From positions 1-12,415 of the forward strand of contig CALCHR010000160.1 of NCBI GenBank assembly GCA_937901185.1: 12,415 bases of DNA, read 5' to 3'. The notes beneath the pieces were generated by a model. That model made no database searches. It saw nothing but the letters and a program-made list of their open reading frames with translations, and was not told where the DNA came from. Position numbers and translations under genes: made by a program. Every line of letters starts with the position of its first letter. The first letter of the stretch is position 1. Shown here in pieces: positions 1-7,867 of this stretch. Source of the DNA: an uncultured Bacteroidales bacterium. GTDB lineage: Bacteria; Bacteroidota; Bacteroidia; Bacteroidales; Bacteroidaceae.

Positions 1-42
1 TTCGGTAACTACTAAGAACGCGTAAGTAACTACTAAGAAAAC
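1..42 (+). repeat. Partial copy A of the 21-bp phased CTAAG repeat
   Basis: Two copies of TAACTACTAAGAA lie at 6-18 and 27-39, a period of exactly 21 bases. The same motif and period occur in the fuller copy at 9333-9401, so this looks like the tail of the same element, cut by the window edge. No coding potential is seen. Its left part, including the 22-base core seen in the other two copies, would lie outside the window. Function is unknown. Confidence 0.7.
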
Positions 43-91
43 GGGGGTGATGTGGGGAAAAAATAGGCGATTTTTTCGATTTAAGGCATAG

Positions 92-134
92 AAAACTCCC
101 ACACAGCATAATGGTGCGCCGTGTGGGAGTTTTT
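92..134 (-). terminator. Rho-independent terminator after deoC, possibly bidirectional
   Basis: A perfect 13-bp stem pairs 92-104 (AAAACTCCCACAC) with 121-133 (GTGTGGGAGTTTT), with a 16-base loop. A run of T follows the stem on both strands, so it could stop transcription from either side. It lies about 30 bases past the deoC stop and is the only strong terminator I see for the nine-gene minus-strand run. Confidence 0.85.
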
Positions 135-162
135 GTCTCAGAAAGCCTTAAAAGGACTTTAA

Positions 163-1092
163 TCAGAATGGTTTACAATCTTCGCCCAAGATGTCGGACA
201 CGAGGAGATTGGCCAAGCGGCTGGTGCCGATGCGGAAGAGGCCTTTCTTGATATACTCTTCGCCCAGCATCTCGCGTACGATGGTATAGTAGGTGAGGGC
301 ATCGTCTACGCTGCTCACGCCGCCGGCTGCTTTGAAGCCTACGAGGCGGCCACACTGGGCATGGTATTCCTTGATGGCCTGGCACATCACGTAGGCCGCT
401 TCGGGTGTGGCGGCAGGCTCAATCTTGCCGGTAGAGGTCTTGATGAAGTCGGCTCCGGAGTACATAGCGAGCACGGAGGCGCGCTTGATGGCTTCGGCCG
501 TTTGCAGGGCGCCGGTTTCGAGAATCACTTTCAGGGGCGCTTGGCCGCAGGCAGCTTTGATTTCCTCAATCTCGTCGGCGCAGGTCTCGTAGTCGCCACT
601 TTGGAAGGTGCCTACGCTGAGCACCATGTCAATCTCTGTGGCGCCGTCTTTTACGGCGAGGGCGGTCTCAATGGTCTTTACCTCGAGGAAGGTCTGCGAA
701 GAGGGAAATCCGCCGCTCACGCAGGCCACTTCCACATTGTCGGCCTCGAGCGACTCGGATACGATTTTTGCAAAGTTGGGATAGACGCAGATGGTGGCCA
801 GCGAGGGCAGTTCGGGGTGGGCGTCGGCAAAGGCATTGACGCGCTCTACGAACTTGAGCACGCTCTCTTGCGAGTCGGTCACCTTCAGTGTGGTGAGTTC
901 AACGGTGCTGAGGAGCTGGAGCTTTACCTCGTGGGTGTCATACTTGGCTTTGTTGTCGCTGACAAGGCGGCTCACTGCGGCGTGCACTTGGGCATCGTCC
1001 AGATGCAGCTCGTATTTGCTGAAAGCCTGTTCGTACTTGTTGGGCATGCTTGCTGCCCCAAATTCTTCGTGGCAATCGTGGTGTGGGGTCAT
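163..1092 (-). CDS. deoC: Deoxyribose-phosphate aldolase
   Basis: This cytoplasmic class I aldolase cleaves 2-deoxy-D-ribose 5-phosphate to glyceraldehyde 3-phosphate and acetaldehyde, the last step of deoxynucleoside breakdown. The 309-residue product has the DERA barrel hallmarks: Asp155 in EIDMV, the Schiff-base Lys218 in FIKTSTGK, the second active-site Lys254 in GFKAAGGV, and a phosphate-binding RIGTS segment near 287-291. Spacing between these residues is close to that of E. coli D102/K167/K201. It is the last gene of the run, 12 bases after the MazG-like gene, and is followed by the terminator. The chosen start gives normal operon spacing and a short His/Cys-rich leader (HHDCHEE). Met16 (base 1047), just before NKYEQAF, is a real alternative giving 294 residues. 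Identity is firm; the start is not. Confidence 0.95.
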   Translation of the reverse strand: MTPHHDCHEEFGAASMPNKYEQAFSKYELHLDDAQVHAAVSRLVSDNKAKYDTHEVKLQLLSTVELTTLKVTDSQESVLKFVERVNAFADAHPELPSLATICVYPNFAKIVSESLEADNVEVACVSGGFPSSQTFLEVKTIETALAVKDGATEIDMVLSVGTFQSGDYETCADEIEEIKAACGQAPLKVILETGALQTAEAIKRASVLAMYSGADFIKTSTGKIEPAATPEAAYVMCQAIKEYHAQCGRLVGFKAAGGVSSVDDALTYYTIVREMLGEEYIKKGLFRIGTSRLANLLVSDILGEDCKPF

Positions 1093-1104
1093 GATAAAAA
1101 TATT

Positions 1105-1449
1105 TTATAAGTGTTCTGTATTTTCTTGGGTCAGTTTGGGGTTGTTCAAGTGGCGCTCGGCATCGCGGCGCGTCTTCTTTTCGAGGTTGCGGTGAAAGGC
1201 CTCGGTGAGGTCAACACCGGTTTGGTTGGCCAAGCAAAGGAGCACCCAAAGCACGTCGGCCATCTCGTCGGCAGGATCGGTGTTTTCGCCCGCCTTGAAC
1301 GACTGGTCGCCGTAGCGGCGAGCCATGACGCGTGCCAGTTCGCCCACCTCTTCCGTGAGGCAAGCCATGTTGGTGAGTTCGCTGAAGTAGCGCACGCCGT
1401 AGGTCTTGATCCAGCGGTCCACGGTCTTCTGTGCTTCGTTGAGAGTCAT
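1105..1449 (-). CDS. MazG-like nucleoside triphosphate pyrophosphohydrolase
   Basis: This is a small all-alpha NTP pyrophosphohydrolase of the MazG superfamily, 114 residues with one domain. The metal-binding signature is visible: EEVGEL at 33-38 (Glu33, Glu34, Glu37) and, 24 residues on, Glu62 and Asp65 in DEMADVLW. That matches the family pattern ExxE(12-28)ExxD. Such enzymes hydrolyse non-canonical or excess (d)NTPs to the monophosphate and pyrophosphate; the exact substrate cannot be read from sequence. The single short domain fits the small MazG or dCTPase-like group rather than the two-domain E. coli MazG. It lies 21 bases after dtd and 12 before deoC, with sanitation and salvage genes on both sides. 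The C-terminal 20 residues are charged and probably disordered. Confidence 0.88.
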   Translation of the reverse strand: MTLNEAQKTVDRWIKTYGVRYFSELTNMACLTEEVGELARVMARRYGDQSFKAGENTDPADEMADVLWVLLCLANQTGVDLTEAFHRNLEKKTRRDAERHLNNPKLTQENTEHL

Positions 1450-1470
1450 AGCTGAGGGGCAGGGTAGGGG

Positions 1471-1923
1471 TTATTCTTTGTTCTTGGTGTCCATGCAGAT
1501 GGTGACAGGGCCGTCGTTGAGGAGCGACACTTTCATGTCGGCACCGAAACGACCTCGGCCCACTTCCTTGCCAATGGCGGCAGAGAGGCGCTCGCAGAAC
1601 TGCTCGTAGAGCGGAACGGCGTGAGCGTGGCCGGCGGCGCGGATGTACGACGGACGGTTGCCTTTCTTATAGGAAGCCATGAGCGTAAACTGGCTGACAA
1701 CGAGCACATTGCCGCCGGCATCTATGATGCTGCGGTTCATCACTCCGGCTTCGTCGTCGAAAACGCGCAGCGCAGCGATTTTCTTGACCAACCATTCCAT
1801 ATCTTCTTCATTATCAGACTCTTCAATGCCAAGGAGGACGAGGAAACCGTGGCCGATTTCCGAAACTACCTCTCCATCTATCTTGACGGAGGCTTGGCTG
1901 ACGCGCTGAATGACGGTTCTCAT
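1471..1923 (-). CDS. dtd: D-aminoacyl-tRNA deacylase
   Basis: This cytoplasmic homodimeric proofreading enzyme frees tRNA from wrongly attached D-amino acids and glycine. The 150-residue length is standard. It starts with the typical MRTVIQRVSQASV and carries both family motifs: SQFTL at 77-81 and NDGPVT at 136-141, whose Gly138-Pro139 forms the cross-subunit cis-Gly-Pro chirality filter. It sits 45 bases after uvrC and 21 before the MazG-like gene. A -7 promoter box in the gap upstream suggests that dtd, the MazG-like gene and deoC can also be transcribed separately from uvrC. Confidence 0.96.
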   Translation of the reverse strand: MRTVIQRVSQASVKIDGEVVSEIGHGFLVLLGIEESDNEEDMEWLVKKIAALRVFDDEAGVMNRSIIDAGGNVLVVSQFTLMASYKKGNRPSYIRAAGHAHAVPLYEQFCERLSAAIGKEVGRGRFGADMKVSLLNDGPVTICMDTKNKE

Positions 1924-1949
1924 ATCCTAAATATGGGTTTTGTGAAGGG

Positions 1950-1957
1950 CAAAGTTA
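1950..1957 (-). promoter_or_regulatory. Possible internal promoter (-7 box) for dtd
   Basis: The minus strand reads TAACTTTG, a full match to the Bacteroidota -7 box TAnnTTTG. It would start RNA about 20 bases before the dtd ATG. The region where the -33 box is expected (ACAA, at the end of uvrC) is a poor match, so this is weaker than the DUF2851 promoter. Confidence 0.45.
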
Positions 1958-1968
1958 AGAGTTTTTCT

Positions 1969-3804
1969 TTATTCCGTTGTGCTTGCGTGGAGGTTTTCGT
2001 AGAGCTTTTGGCCACGCACGGCGCCCACTGCTTCTTGTAGGGCTTCGAGCGAGGCCTCCTTCAGTCGCTTCACGCTGCCAAATCGCTGCAGCAGCATCTG
2101 CTTGGTCTTCTCGCCCACGCCTGGAATTTGGTCGAGCGAAGAGGCTGTCTGTCGCTTGCTGCGCTTCTCGCGGTGGAACTTAATAGCAAATCTGTGGACC
2201 TCGTCTTGCATCTTTGTGAGTAGGCGAAACAGTTGCTGCTCGGACTTCATTCCTATTGTGCTGGGTGGAAATCCGAAGAGCAATTCGCGGGTGCGGTGGC
2301 GGTCGTTTTTCACCAGTCCGGCGATGGGAATGTCCAGTTGCAGCTCGTCCTCCACCACTTGTCGGATAACTTCCATCTGTCCTTTTCCGCCGTCGGCTAC
2401 GATGAGGTCGGGCAGGCTTTTCCCCTCTTCTATCAAACGCCGGTAGCGCCGGCCCACCACCTCTTTCATGCTCGCATAATCGTCGGGTCCGCAGACGCTG
2501 CGTATGTTATATTTGCGGTAATCTTTTTTGCAGGGCTTGAGTTTCTCGAACACCACACAAGCGGCTACGGCATCGTCGCCGCCTATGTTGGAATTGTCGA
2601 AAAGCTCTATGCGATAGGGGAGTTTCTGAAGGCCCAATTGCTCTTGAATCTCCTTCATCAAGCGCACAGATTTCTGCTCCGGATTGAGCTTATCGGCTTG
2701 CTTGAGGCGGTCGAATTTATACTGCTTTACGTTGAGCCGCGAGAGGTCCAATAACTTTTTTTTCTCGCCCTTGAGGGGGATGGTTTGGGTGGCAATTCCT
2801 TCCGGTAGATCGATGGGGAAGGGTACGATAATCTCACGCGACTGGCTGCCGTAGCGCTCGCGCATTTCTATTACGCCGAGGGCCAGCAATTCCTGCTCGC
2901 TCTCGTCCAAGCGCTTCTTATACTCGAAGGTGAAAGCCTGGTTGATGCAGCCGTTGGTGATGTGTAGGTAGTTGATGTAAGCCACGTGTTCGTCGCTCTC
3001 AATATGGAACACATCGATGTTGTGAAGCGTGTTGGAAACAACCTCGCTCTTGGCTCGGAAATTCTCTATAAGCAGGAAGCGCTCCTTCACTGCTTGCGCC
3101 TCTTCAAAGCGCAATTCTTCAGCCAGCTGCATCATCTCTTCCTTCATCTTTCTGGACACCTCGGCGGTGTTTCCTTTGAGAATTTCGCGGCAGGCTTCTA
3201 TGTTCTTCATATACTCCTCGCGCGACTGTTTGCCTACGCATGGCCCGGCGCATTGATGGATGTGAAAATCTAAGCAGACACTATATTTTCCTGTCCTTAT
3301 ACCCTCTTCCGTAAGAGGCTGCTTGCACGACCGCGGATGGTACAAATCCTTACACAAATCAAGCAACGCATACATCGTCGGCACATGGCTGTAAGGACCA
3401 TAATACGTAGCTCCGCGCAGAGTGCGCTGGCGGGTTTTGAAGATGCGGGGCAGGTATTCGTTGGTGATGGCTATGGAGGGGTAGGTCTTGTCGTCTTTCA
3501 GCAAGACATTATAGCGGGGCTTGTAGCGCTTGATGAGATTGTTTTCCAGCAGGAGAGCGTCCTCTTCGGTCTTGACTACGATGTAGCGGATATCTCTGAT
3601 TTTTGAGACCAGCAGACGTGTCTTGCGAGAGATTTGCTCCTTATTAAAATAGGAGGCTACGCGACGCTTCAAATTCTTGGCCTTGCCTACATAAATAACA
3701 CTGCCAGACTCGTCGAGATACTGGTAGCATCCCGGTAAGTCCGGCAGATTTTGTACAATGCCTCTCAGGTAATTTTCTCTATCTTCTTTAACCTCCGAAG
3801 CCAT
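1969..3804 (-). CDS. uvrC: Excinuclease ABC subunit C
   Basis: UvrC makes both incisions around a lesion in nucleotide excision repair, acting on the UvrB-DNA complex. The 611-residue product is full length. Residues 20-100 form the GIY-YIG nuclease domain (PGCYQYL, then VIYVGKAKNLKRR at 37-49, with Glu87 in LLLENNLIK). A four-cysteine set at 160, 177, 185 and 189 matches the iron-sulphur motif reported for UvrC. The UVR (UvrB-binding) helix pair lies near 213-248. The RNase H-like endonuclease core has Asp403 (FDNSN), Asp471 (VADGGKGQ) and His537 (DEVHRFAI). A helix-hairpin-helix motif follows at 558-578 (DQIPGVGEKTKQ). The gene starts 9 bases after apt, so the two are almost certainly co-transcribed. 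Nothing looks damaged. Confidence 0.98.
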   Translation of the reverse strand: MASEVKEDRENYLRGIVQNLPDLPGCYQYLDESGSVIYVGKAKNLKRRVASYFNKEQISRKTRLLVSKIRDIRYIVVKTEEDALLLENNLIKRYKPRYNVLLKDDKTYPSIAITNEYLPRIFKTRQRTLRGATYYGPYSHVPTMYALLDLCKDLYHPRSCKQPLTEEGIRTGKYSVCLDFHIHQCAGPCVGKQSREEYMKNIEACREILKGNTAEVSRKMKEEMMQLAEELRFEEAQAVKERFLLIENFRAKSEVVSNTLHNIDVFHIESDEHVAYINYLHITNGCINQAFTFEYKKRLDESEQELLALGVIEMRERYGSQSREIIVPFPIDLPEGIATQTIPLKGEKKKLLDLSRLNVKQYKFDRLKQADKLNPEQKSVRLMKEIQEQLGLQKLPYRIELFDNSNIGGDDAVAACVVFEKLKPCKKDYRKYNIRSVCGPDDYASMKEVVGRRYRRLIEEGKSLPDLIVADGGKGQMEVIRQVVEDELQLDIPIAGLVKNDRHRTRELLFGFPPSTIGMKSEQQLFRLLTKMQDEVHRFAIKFHREKRSKRQTASSLDQIPGVGEKTKQMLLQRFGSVKRLKEASLEALQEAVGAVRGQKLYENLHASTTE

Positions 3805-3813
3805 ATTTCTTTC

Positions 3814-4350
3814 TTATCTGGAAACAGTGAGGAGCGAGGTGACGTTCATCTCTTCGCCTAAGAACTCTCTGCCTTTCAAGCCCTCCATCTGTAGCTCTAT
3901 GAGAAAGTTTACATAGATGGCTTTGGGGTTGAAGAAATTCACCAAGTCATAGGCTGCTTTCATCGAGCCGCCTGTGGCGAGCAAGTCGTCGTGTATGAGC
4001 ACTACGTCGTCGGCGCTGATGGCATCGGCGTGAATTTCTATATTGTCAAGACCATATTCTTTTTGGTAGCTGGCCTTGATAGTTTTTGCGGGTAGCTTTC
4101 CCGGTTTTCTGCACATCACAAATCCCGCACCGAGTTCGGCTGCCAGAATTGAGCCCATCACAAATCCGCGCGACTCAATACCTACTACTTTCGTAATTCC
4201 TTTATCTTTGTAGAGTGCAAGCAGAGCGTCTTTCATTTCCTGAACACATGCCGGATTCTTGAAGAGGGTACTGACGTCTTGAAATTGAATGCCGGGCTTC
4301 GGATAGTCGGGCACGTTTCGCAGGTTAGCTAATAGAAGTTCTGAGTTCAT
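3814..4350 (-). CDS. apt: Adenine phosphoribosyltransferase
   Basis: Apt salvages adenine by joining it to PRPP to form AMP, in the cytoplasm. The reading frame shows the family features (numbering from the longer frame start at 4401): VPDYPKPGIQFQDVSTLF at 30-47, ESRGF at 76-80, RKPGKLP at 98-104, and the PRPP loop VVLIHDDLLATGGS at 133-146. I place the start at Met18 (base 4350), giving 178 residues. That is the usual family length, the N-terminus aligns with the family, and AGGA precedes this ATG. The frame is open back to an ATG at 4401, but those 17 extra residues (MFHVKQ...) are simply the parS palindrome read in frame, so an annotated 195-residue form would be an artefact. The gene lies between mnmG and uvrC. 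Confidence 0.95.
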   Translation of the reverse strand: MNSELLLANLRNVPDYPKPGIQFQDVSTLFKNPACVQEMKDALLALYKDKGITKVVGIESRGFVMGSILAAELGAGFVMCRKPGKLPAKTIKASYQKEYGLDNIEIHADAISADDVVLIHDDLLATGGSMKAAYDLVNFFNPKAIYVNFLIELQMEGLKGREFLGEEMNVTSLLTVSR

Positions 4351-4384
4351 AAATTCCTGTACTTGAGTATTGTTATGTTTATAT

Positions 4385-4400
4385 TGTTTCACGTGAAACA
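4385..4400. promoter_or_regulatory. parS: parS centromere site (ParB-binding palindrome)
   Basis: The 16 bases TGTTTCACGTGAAACA match the canonical chromosomal parS consensus with no mismatch and are perfectly self-complementary. ParB/Spo0J binds this site, spreads from it and loads SMC, and ParA uses it to segregate the origin region. It lies in the gap between mnmG and the true start of apt, where it also encodes the spurious peptide MFHVKQ. Chromosomal parS sites cluster near oriC, and mnmG (gidA) is often origin-linked, so the locus is probably origin-proximal. No second perfect copy is seen in the window. Confidence 0.9.
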
Positions 4401-4404
4401 TTTT

Positions 4405-6279
4405 TCAACGACCAAGCAAAACAAGTAGAACACTAATGTCGTTGGGGGAGACGCCGGGTATTCTTCCTGCCTGAGCTATAGTTTCTGGATTGATGGCTTT
4501 GAGTTTCTGTCGGGCCTCTGTGGAGATTTGTGTAATCTCTTCATAGTTGAACTTGTCCTTAATTTTGATAGCTTCTAAGCGTTGCATCTTTTCGGCAAGG
4601 TCTCGTTCGCGCTGGATATAGCCGCTGTATTTTATTTCTATCTCTGCGGCTTCTATGATTTCTTCTTTGTCTATTGTGAGAGTGTTGAGTAGTTCGTTGA
4701 AGGCGCCTACTTCGGGTGCTATGTTATTTATGGTAACTTCCGGGCGGCTGATGAGGTCAAATAGTTTACAACCTCTGTTGAGCGGTGTGCTACCTATTTT
4801 TTCTAAGAAAGGATTGATGCGGGCCGACTTAATAGAAAAGTTGTGGCAGAAATCTATAATTTGATTTACGCGCTCCTTCTTTTCTTGGAATCGCTTTCTT
4901 CGCTCGGCGCAGGCAGTTCCTAATTTTTCTGCGTAAGGGGTCAAGCGAATGTCGGCATTGTCTTGGCGTAACAATATACGATATTCTGCGCGTGAGGTAA
5001 ACATGCGGTAGGGCTCGTCTACGCCTTTTGTTACCAAGTCGTCGATGAGTACGCCGATGTAAGCTTCGTCGCGTTGCAAGGTAAAGGTTTCGTTCTTGAG
5101 TTTAAGAGCTGCGTTGATTCCGGCAACTATTCCTTGTCCGGCAGCCTCTTCGTAGCCCGTCGTTCCGTTTACTTGTCCGGCGAAGAAAAGACCTTCTATA
5201 ATCTTTGATTCCAACGTGTGTTTTAATTGTGTAGGGTCAAAGAAATCGTACTCTATTGCGTAGCCCGGGCGGAAAATAACAACATCTCTGAAGCATGGTA
5301 TTTTTTTGAGAGCCTCAATCTGGATATCCATCGGTAAACTCGAAGAAAATCCGTTGAGGTATAGTTCGTTTGTTTCGAGGCCTTCGGGTTCTAAGAATAG
5401 AGGATGTTGGTTGCGTTCGGGAAAGGTTACAATTTTTGTTTCAATACTGGGGCAGTAGCGTGGGCCTATACTTTTTATTTGTCCGTTATATAGCGGTGAA
5501 TCCGCCAATCCGCTTTGCAAGATGTAGTGAACTTCTTCGTTCGTGTTGCAAGTCCAGCAAGGCAACTGAGGTAGGGGGCGATGCTCGCTGATGTAAGAGA
5601 AGCGGTGAAAGTCTGTTTCTCCGGGCTGCAAATCCATCTCTTCAAAGTGGACAGAACGGGCGTCGATGCGGACAGGAGTTCCGGTTTTCATTCTGTCACT
5701 TCGGATACCGTATCTTGTGATGGAATCGGTTAAAAGGTTGGCTGAGGGCTCGGCGCAACGTCCACCGGGCACCTGTTGTTTACCTACGTGCATCAGTCCA
5801 TTGAGGAAGGTGCCGGCGGTAATGACTACGGACTCTGCGTAGAAGGTTGCGCCCCAGAGAGTAGTCAGTCCTTTGATTTTATCGTTTTCAACGATGATTT
5901 CGGCAGCTTCGTCTTGCCAGATATGAAGATTTTCTGTATTCTCCAAGTGCTTTCTCCACTCGGCGATAAAGCGAGTGCGGTCGCATTGAGCTCTTGGGCT
6001 CCACATGGCAGGCCCTTTTGAGCGGTTGAGCATCTTGAATTGTATGGCAGAGGCATCTGTGACGATGCCGGTAAGTCCGCCGAGTGCGTCGATCTCTCTT
6101 ACAATTTGTCCTTTGGCTATGCCGCCGATGGCAGGATTGCAACTCATCTGGGCAATCTTGTTCATGTCCATTGTGATGAGGCAGGTTTTTGCGCCCATGT
6201 GGGCTGCTGCTGCAGCTGCTTCGCAACCGGCGTGGCCGGCGCCTACTACCAAAACGTCGTAGTGGAATACGGATTTCAT
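4405..6279 (-). CDS. mnmG: tRNA uridine 5-carboxymethylaminomethyl modification enzyme MnmG (GidA)
   Basis: With MnmE, MnmG builds the cmnm5 group on the wobble uridine (U34) of certain tRNAs, using FAD, NADH and a methylene-tetrahydrofolate carbon. The 624-residue length is standard. The FAD Rossmann motif is at 8-20 (DVLVVGAGHAGCE). Conserved MSCNPAIGG (Cys47) and YCPSIE (275-280, Cys276) carry the two functional cysteines. The second family signature AGQVNGTTGYEEAAGQG is at 367-383. The C-terminal MnmE- and tRNA-binding helical domain ends in the typical PGVSPNDISVLLVLLGR. By eye the apt-mnmG stretch is richer in A/T than the genes around it. A -7 box lies just upstream, and parS just downstream. 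Confidence 0.98.
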   Translation of the reverse strand: MKSVFHYDVLVVGAGHAGCEAAAAAAHMGAKTCLITMDMNKIAQMSCNPAIGGIAKGQIVREIDALGGLTGIVTDASAIQFKMLNRSKGPAMWSPRAQCDRTRFIAEWRKHLENTENLHIWQDEAAEIIVENDKIKGLTTLWGATFYAESVVITAGTFLNGLMHVGKQQVPGGRCAEPSANLLTDSITRYGIRSDRMKTGTPVRIDARSVHFEEMDLQPGETDFHRFSYISEHRPLPQLPCWTCNTNEEVHYILQSGLADSPLYNGQIKSIGPRYCPSIETKIVTFPERNQHPLFLEPEGLETNELYLNGFSSSLPMDIQIEALKKIPCFRDVVIFRPGYAIEYDFFDPTQLKHTLESKIIEGLFFAGQVNGTTGYEEAAGQGIVAGINAALKLKNETFTLQRDEAYIGVLIDDLVTKGVDEPYRMFTSRAEYRILLRQDNADIRLTPYAEKLGTACAERRKRFQEKKERVNQIIDFCHNFSIKSARINPFLEKIGSTPLNRGCKLFDLISRPEVTINNIAPEVGAFNELLNTLTIDKEEIIEAAEIEIKYSGYIQRERDLAEKMQRLEAIKIKDKFNYEEITQISTEARQKLKAINPETIAQAGRIPGVSPNDISVLLVLLGR

Positions 6280-6303
6280 GCTTGTGCAAATCTATTTTGG
6301 GAA

Positions 6304-6311
6304 CAAAATTA
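6304..6311 (-). promoter_or_regulatory. Probable promoter (-7 box) for mnmG
   Basis: The minus strand reads TAATTTTG, a match to TAnnTTTG, in the 84-base gap between dprA and mnmG. It would give a leader of roughly 18-20 bases. No clear TTTG lies at -33. Two small, mutually exclusive dyads (6321-6332 and 6330-6342) lie just upstream, at the expected -33 region; they could be operators, but no T-run follows them in the direction of transcription, so they do not look like a dprA terminator. Confidence 0.55.
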
Positions 6312-6363
6312 CATTTTTTTCCGCAATGGCGGAGTGGCTCCGAGCGATAAGCTATATTATATA

Positions 6364-7452
6364 TTAAAGGAGGAGGCGATAGCGTCCGCCGGCCAGTGCT
6401 TTTACGAGTCCATCCATTTCCAGGTCGAAGAGCAGGGCACTTACTTTCTGGATGGGCAGATTGCTCTCCACCACTATTTGGTTTATTTGTTTGCCATCGT
6501 TTCCTTGTAGGGTTTTACAGATGGCCTCCTGTTCGGCTGTCAGTTCGGGGAAGAGTTTACGCTGTATGGGTTGTTTGCTTTCCGGTCGTGCCCATCCCAT
6601 AGCTTCTGTAAAGTCGGCCGCCGATGTGATGAGGGCGGCGCCGTTTTTTCTGATGAGCTGGTTGCAGCCTTCCGAGTAGACATCATGTGTGCGTCCCGGG
6701 AAGGCAAACACGTCACGGTTATAGTCTTGTGCGAGCTGTGCGGTGATGAGTGAGCCCCCTTTGGCAGCGCTTTCCACTACGATGGTAGCATCTGCCATAC
6801 CTGCCACAATGCGGTTGCGGCGCACAAAGTTGCCTTTTTCCGGGATGGTCTGTGTCATGTATTCGGTGAGCAGTCCGCCGTGGCTCAGCATCTGCTTTGC
6901 CGTTTCGCGGTGCGAGGAGGGGTAGATGCGATCAAGTCCGTGTGCGAGGATACCAAGGGTAGGGAGGCCCACTTTCAAGGCTTCGCGGTGGGCATGGATG
7001 TCTACTCCGTATGCTAAACCACTGATTATTAACACATCAGGTAGAATTTCTGCGAGATCTTTACAGAAATTATGGCAGAGGTCTTTTCCGTATTCGGAGA
7101 TGTGGCGTGTGCCCACCACGGCCACTATGTGGCGTGCGTTGAGGTCTGTGTTTCCTTTGTAGAAAAGGCTGATTGGGGCGTCGTCGCATTGTTTGAGTCG
7201 CAGGGGATAGTCCGGCTGTGTATAGCAGAGCACCCGGATGTTATTTTTGCGGCAGAAGTTGAGTTCTTCTTCGGCCCGTTTGAGAGCCATGCTTGTGTCT
7301 GCGAAGATAGTTTTGAGGCGTTCGTTGAGGGTGGGCGCCTGCTTGAAGATTTCTGTGGCCGAGCCATATTTTTCCAATAGTTGTCGGCAGCCCACTGTGC
7401 CCAATCCTTTTATCGTAGAGAGCGCCAGCGTGTGGAGGGCTTCGTTATCCAT
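6364..7452 (-). CDS. dprA: DNA processing protein DprA (Smf)
   Basis: DprA binds incoming single-stranded DNA and loads RecA during natural transformation; it is also kept in bacteria not known to be competent. Positions below count from the longer frame start at 7494. There is an N-terminal helix-hairpin-helix-like region (IKGLGTVGCRQLLEKYG, 28-44). The Rossmann-like DNA-binding core has SGLAYGVD (158-165), FVRRNRIVAG (223-232), ESAAKGGSLITA (241-252), FPGR (265-268) and GCNQLI (276-281). A C-terminal winged helix ends in GGRYRLL. I choose Met15 (base 7452) as the start, giving 362 residues: the family usually begins close to this point, and its ATG overlaps the thioesterase stop by 8 bases (ATGGATAA), a typical sign of translational coupling. 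The ATG at 7494 would lie 50 bases inside the upstream gene. Confidence 0.95.
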   Translation of the reverse strand: MDNEALHTLALSTIKGLGTVGCRQLLEKYGSATEIFKQAPTLNERLKTIFADTSMALKRAEEELNFCRKNNIRVLCYTQPDYPLRLKQCDDAPISLFYKGNTDLNARHIVAVVGTRHISEYGKDLCHNFCKDLAEILPDVLIISGLAYGVDIHAHREALKVGLPTLGILAHGLDRIYPSSHRETAKQMLSHGGLLTEYMTQTIPEKGNFVRRNRIVAGMADATIVVESAAKGGSLITAQLAQDYNRDVFAFPGRTHDVYSEGCNQLIRKNGAALITSAADFTEAMGWARPESKQPIQRKLFPELTAEQEAICKTLQGNDGKQINQIVVESNLPIQKVSALLFDLEMDGLVKALAGGRYRLLL

Positions 7453-7855
7453 TTTGGTCGAAGTATTTGGAGAAGGCGTTGTCCAGTTCTTCACATACGC
7501 CCAGTCTTCCGTTGACGAGGCACACGGTTTCTACGACAGACTTCATAGCCGGTTTCATGTCGGGCAGGCGGAAGATGTCTTGCTTAAATACGTATTTGAT
7601 GCCCACTTTTTCTACGTACAGGCGTGAGAGAAATTCGTCGCCGCTTTTCAGAGGAGTTTTGAAGGCCATTTGCAGGCGAGCCACCACGGCGTCGATGCCT
7701 TGTTCGTGGAGTTTTGCAAAGCTGATATTCTCTGAGCGCAGAAACTCGTGGCGGGTGTGTTCGATGTAGTGTTGGTAGTTGGCGTTGTTGACGATGCCTT
7801 GCAGGTCGCATTCGTAGTCGCGTACCTTCATTTTCAGGTCGTAGTGGTAGTCCAT
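7445..7855 (-). CDS. Acyl-CoA thioesterase, 4HBT/YbgC-type hotdog fold
   Basis: The 136-residue protein is a single hotdog domain of the 4-hydroxybenzoyl-CoA thioesterase family. It hydrolyses an acyl-CoA (or acyl-ACP) thioester in the cytoplasm; the substrate cannot be told from sequence. The signature region lies at 13-36, with the putative catalytic Asp17 followed by QGIVNNANYQHYIEHTR, as in YbgC and FadM proteins. It starts 12 bases after the DUF2851 gene and its stop overlaps the dprA start, so it belongs to the same transcript. Its link to DNA processing is not evident and may be no more than shared transcription. Confidence 0.85.
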   Translation of the reverse strand: MDYHYDLKMKVRDYECDLQGIVNNANYQHYIEHTRHEFLRSENISFAKLHEQGIDAVVARLQMAFKTPLKSGDEFLSRLYVEKVGIKYVFKQDIFRLPDMKPAMKSVVETVCLVNGRLGVCEELDNAFSKYFDQNG

Positions 7856-7867
7856 GTCAGCGAGTAT

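Noticed and set aside
142..160. Second hairpin (AAAGCC...GGACTTT) right after deoC
   Set aside because: Short, bulged stem without a T-run; the 13-bp stem next to it is the better terminator.
361..1110. 249-codon open frame on the plus strand
   Set aside because: It lies wholly antisense to deoC, whose catalytic motifs are clear; it follows from the high-GC codon pattern and has no recognisable domain or promoter.
4405..6279. Horizontal transfer of the A/T-richer apt-mnmG stretch
   Set aside because: The difference was judged only by eye, both are core genes in an expected order, and origin-proximal position or expression level could explain it.
6321..6342. Hairpins downstream of dprA as a terminator
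   Set aside because: Stems are 4-5 bp and are followed by A-runs, not T-runs, in the direction of dprA transcription.
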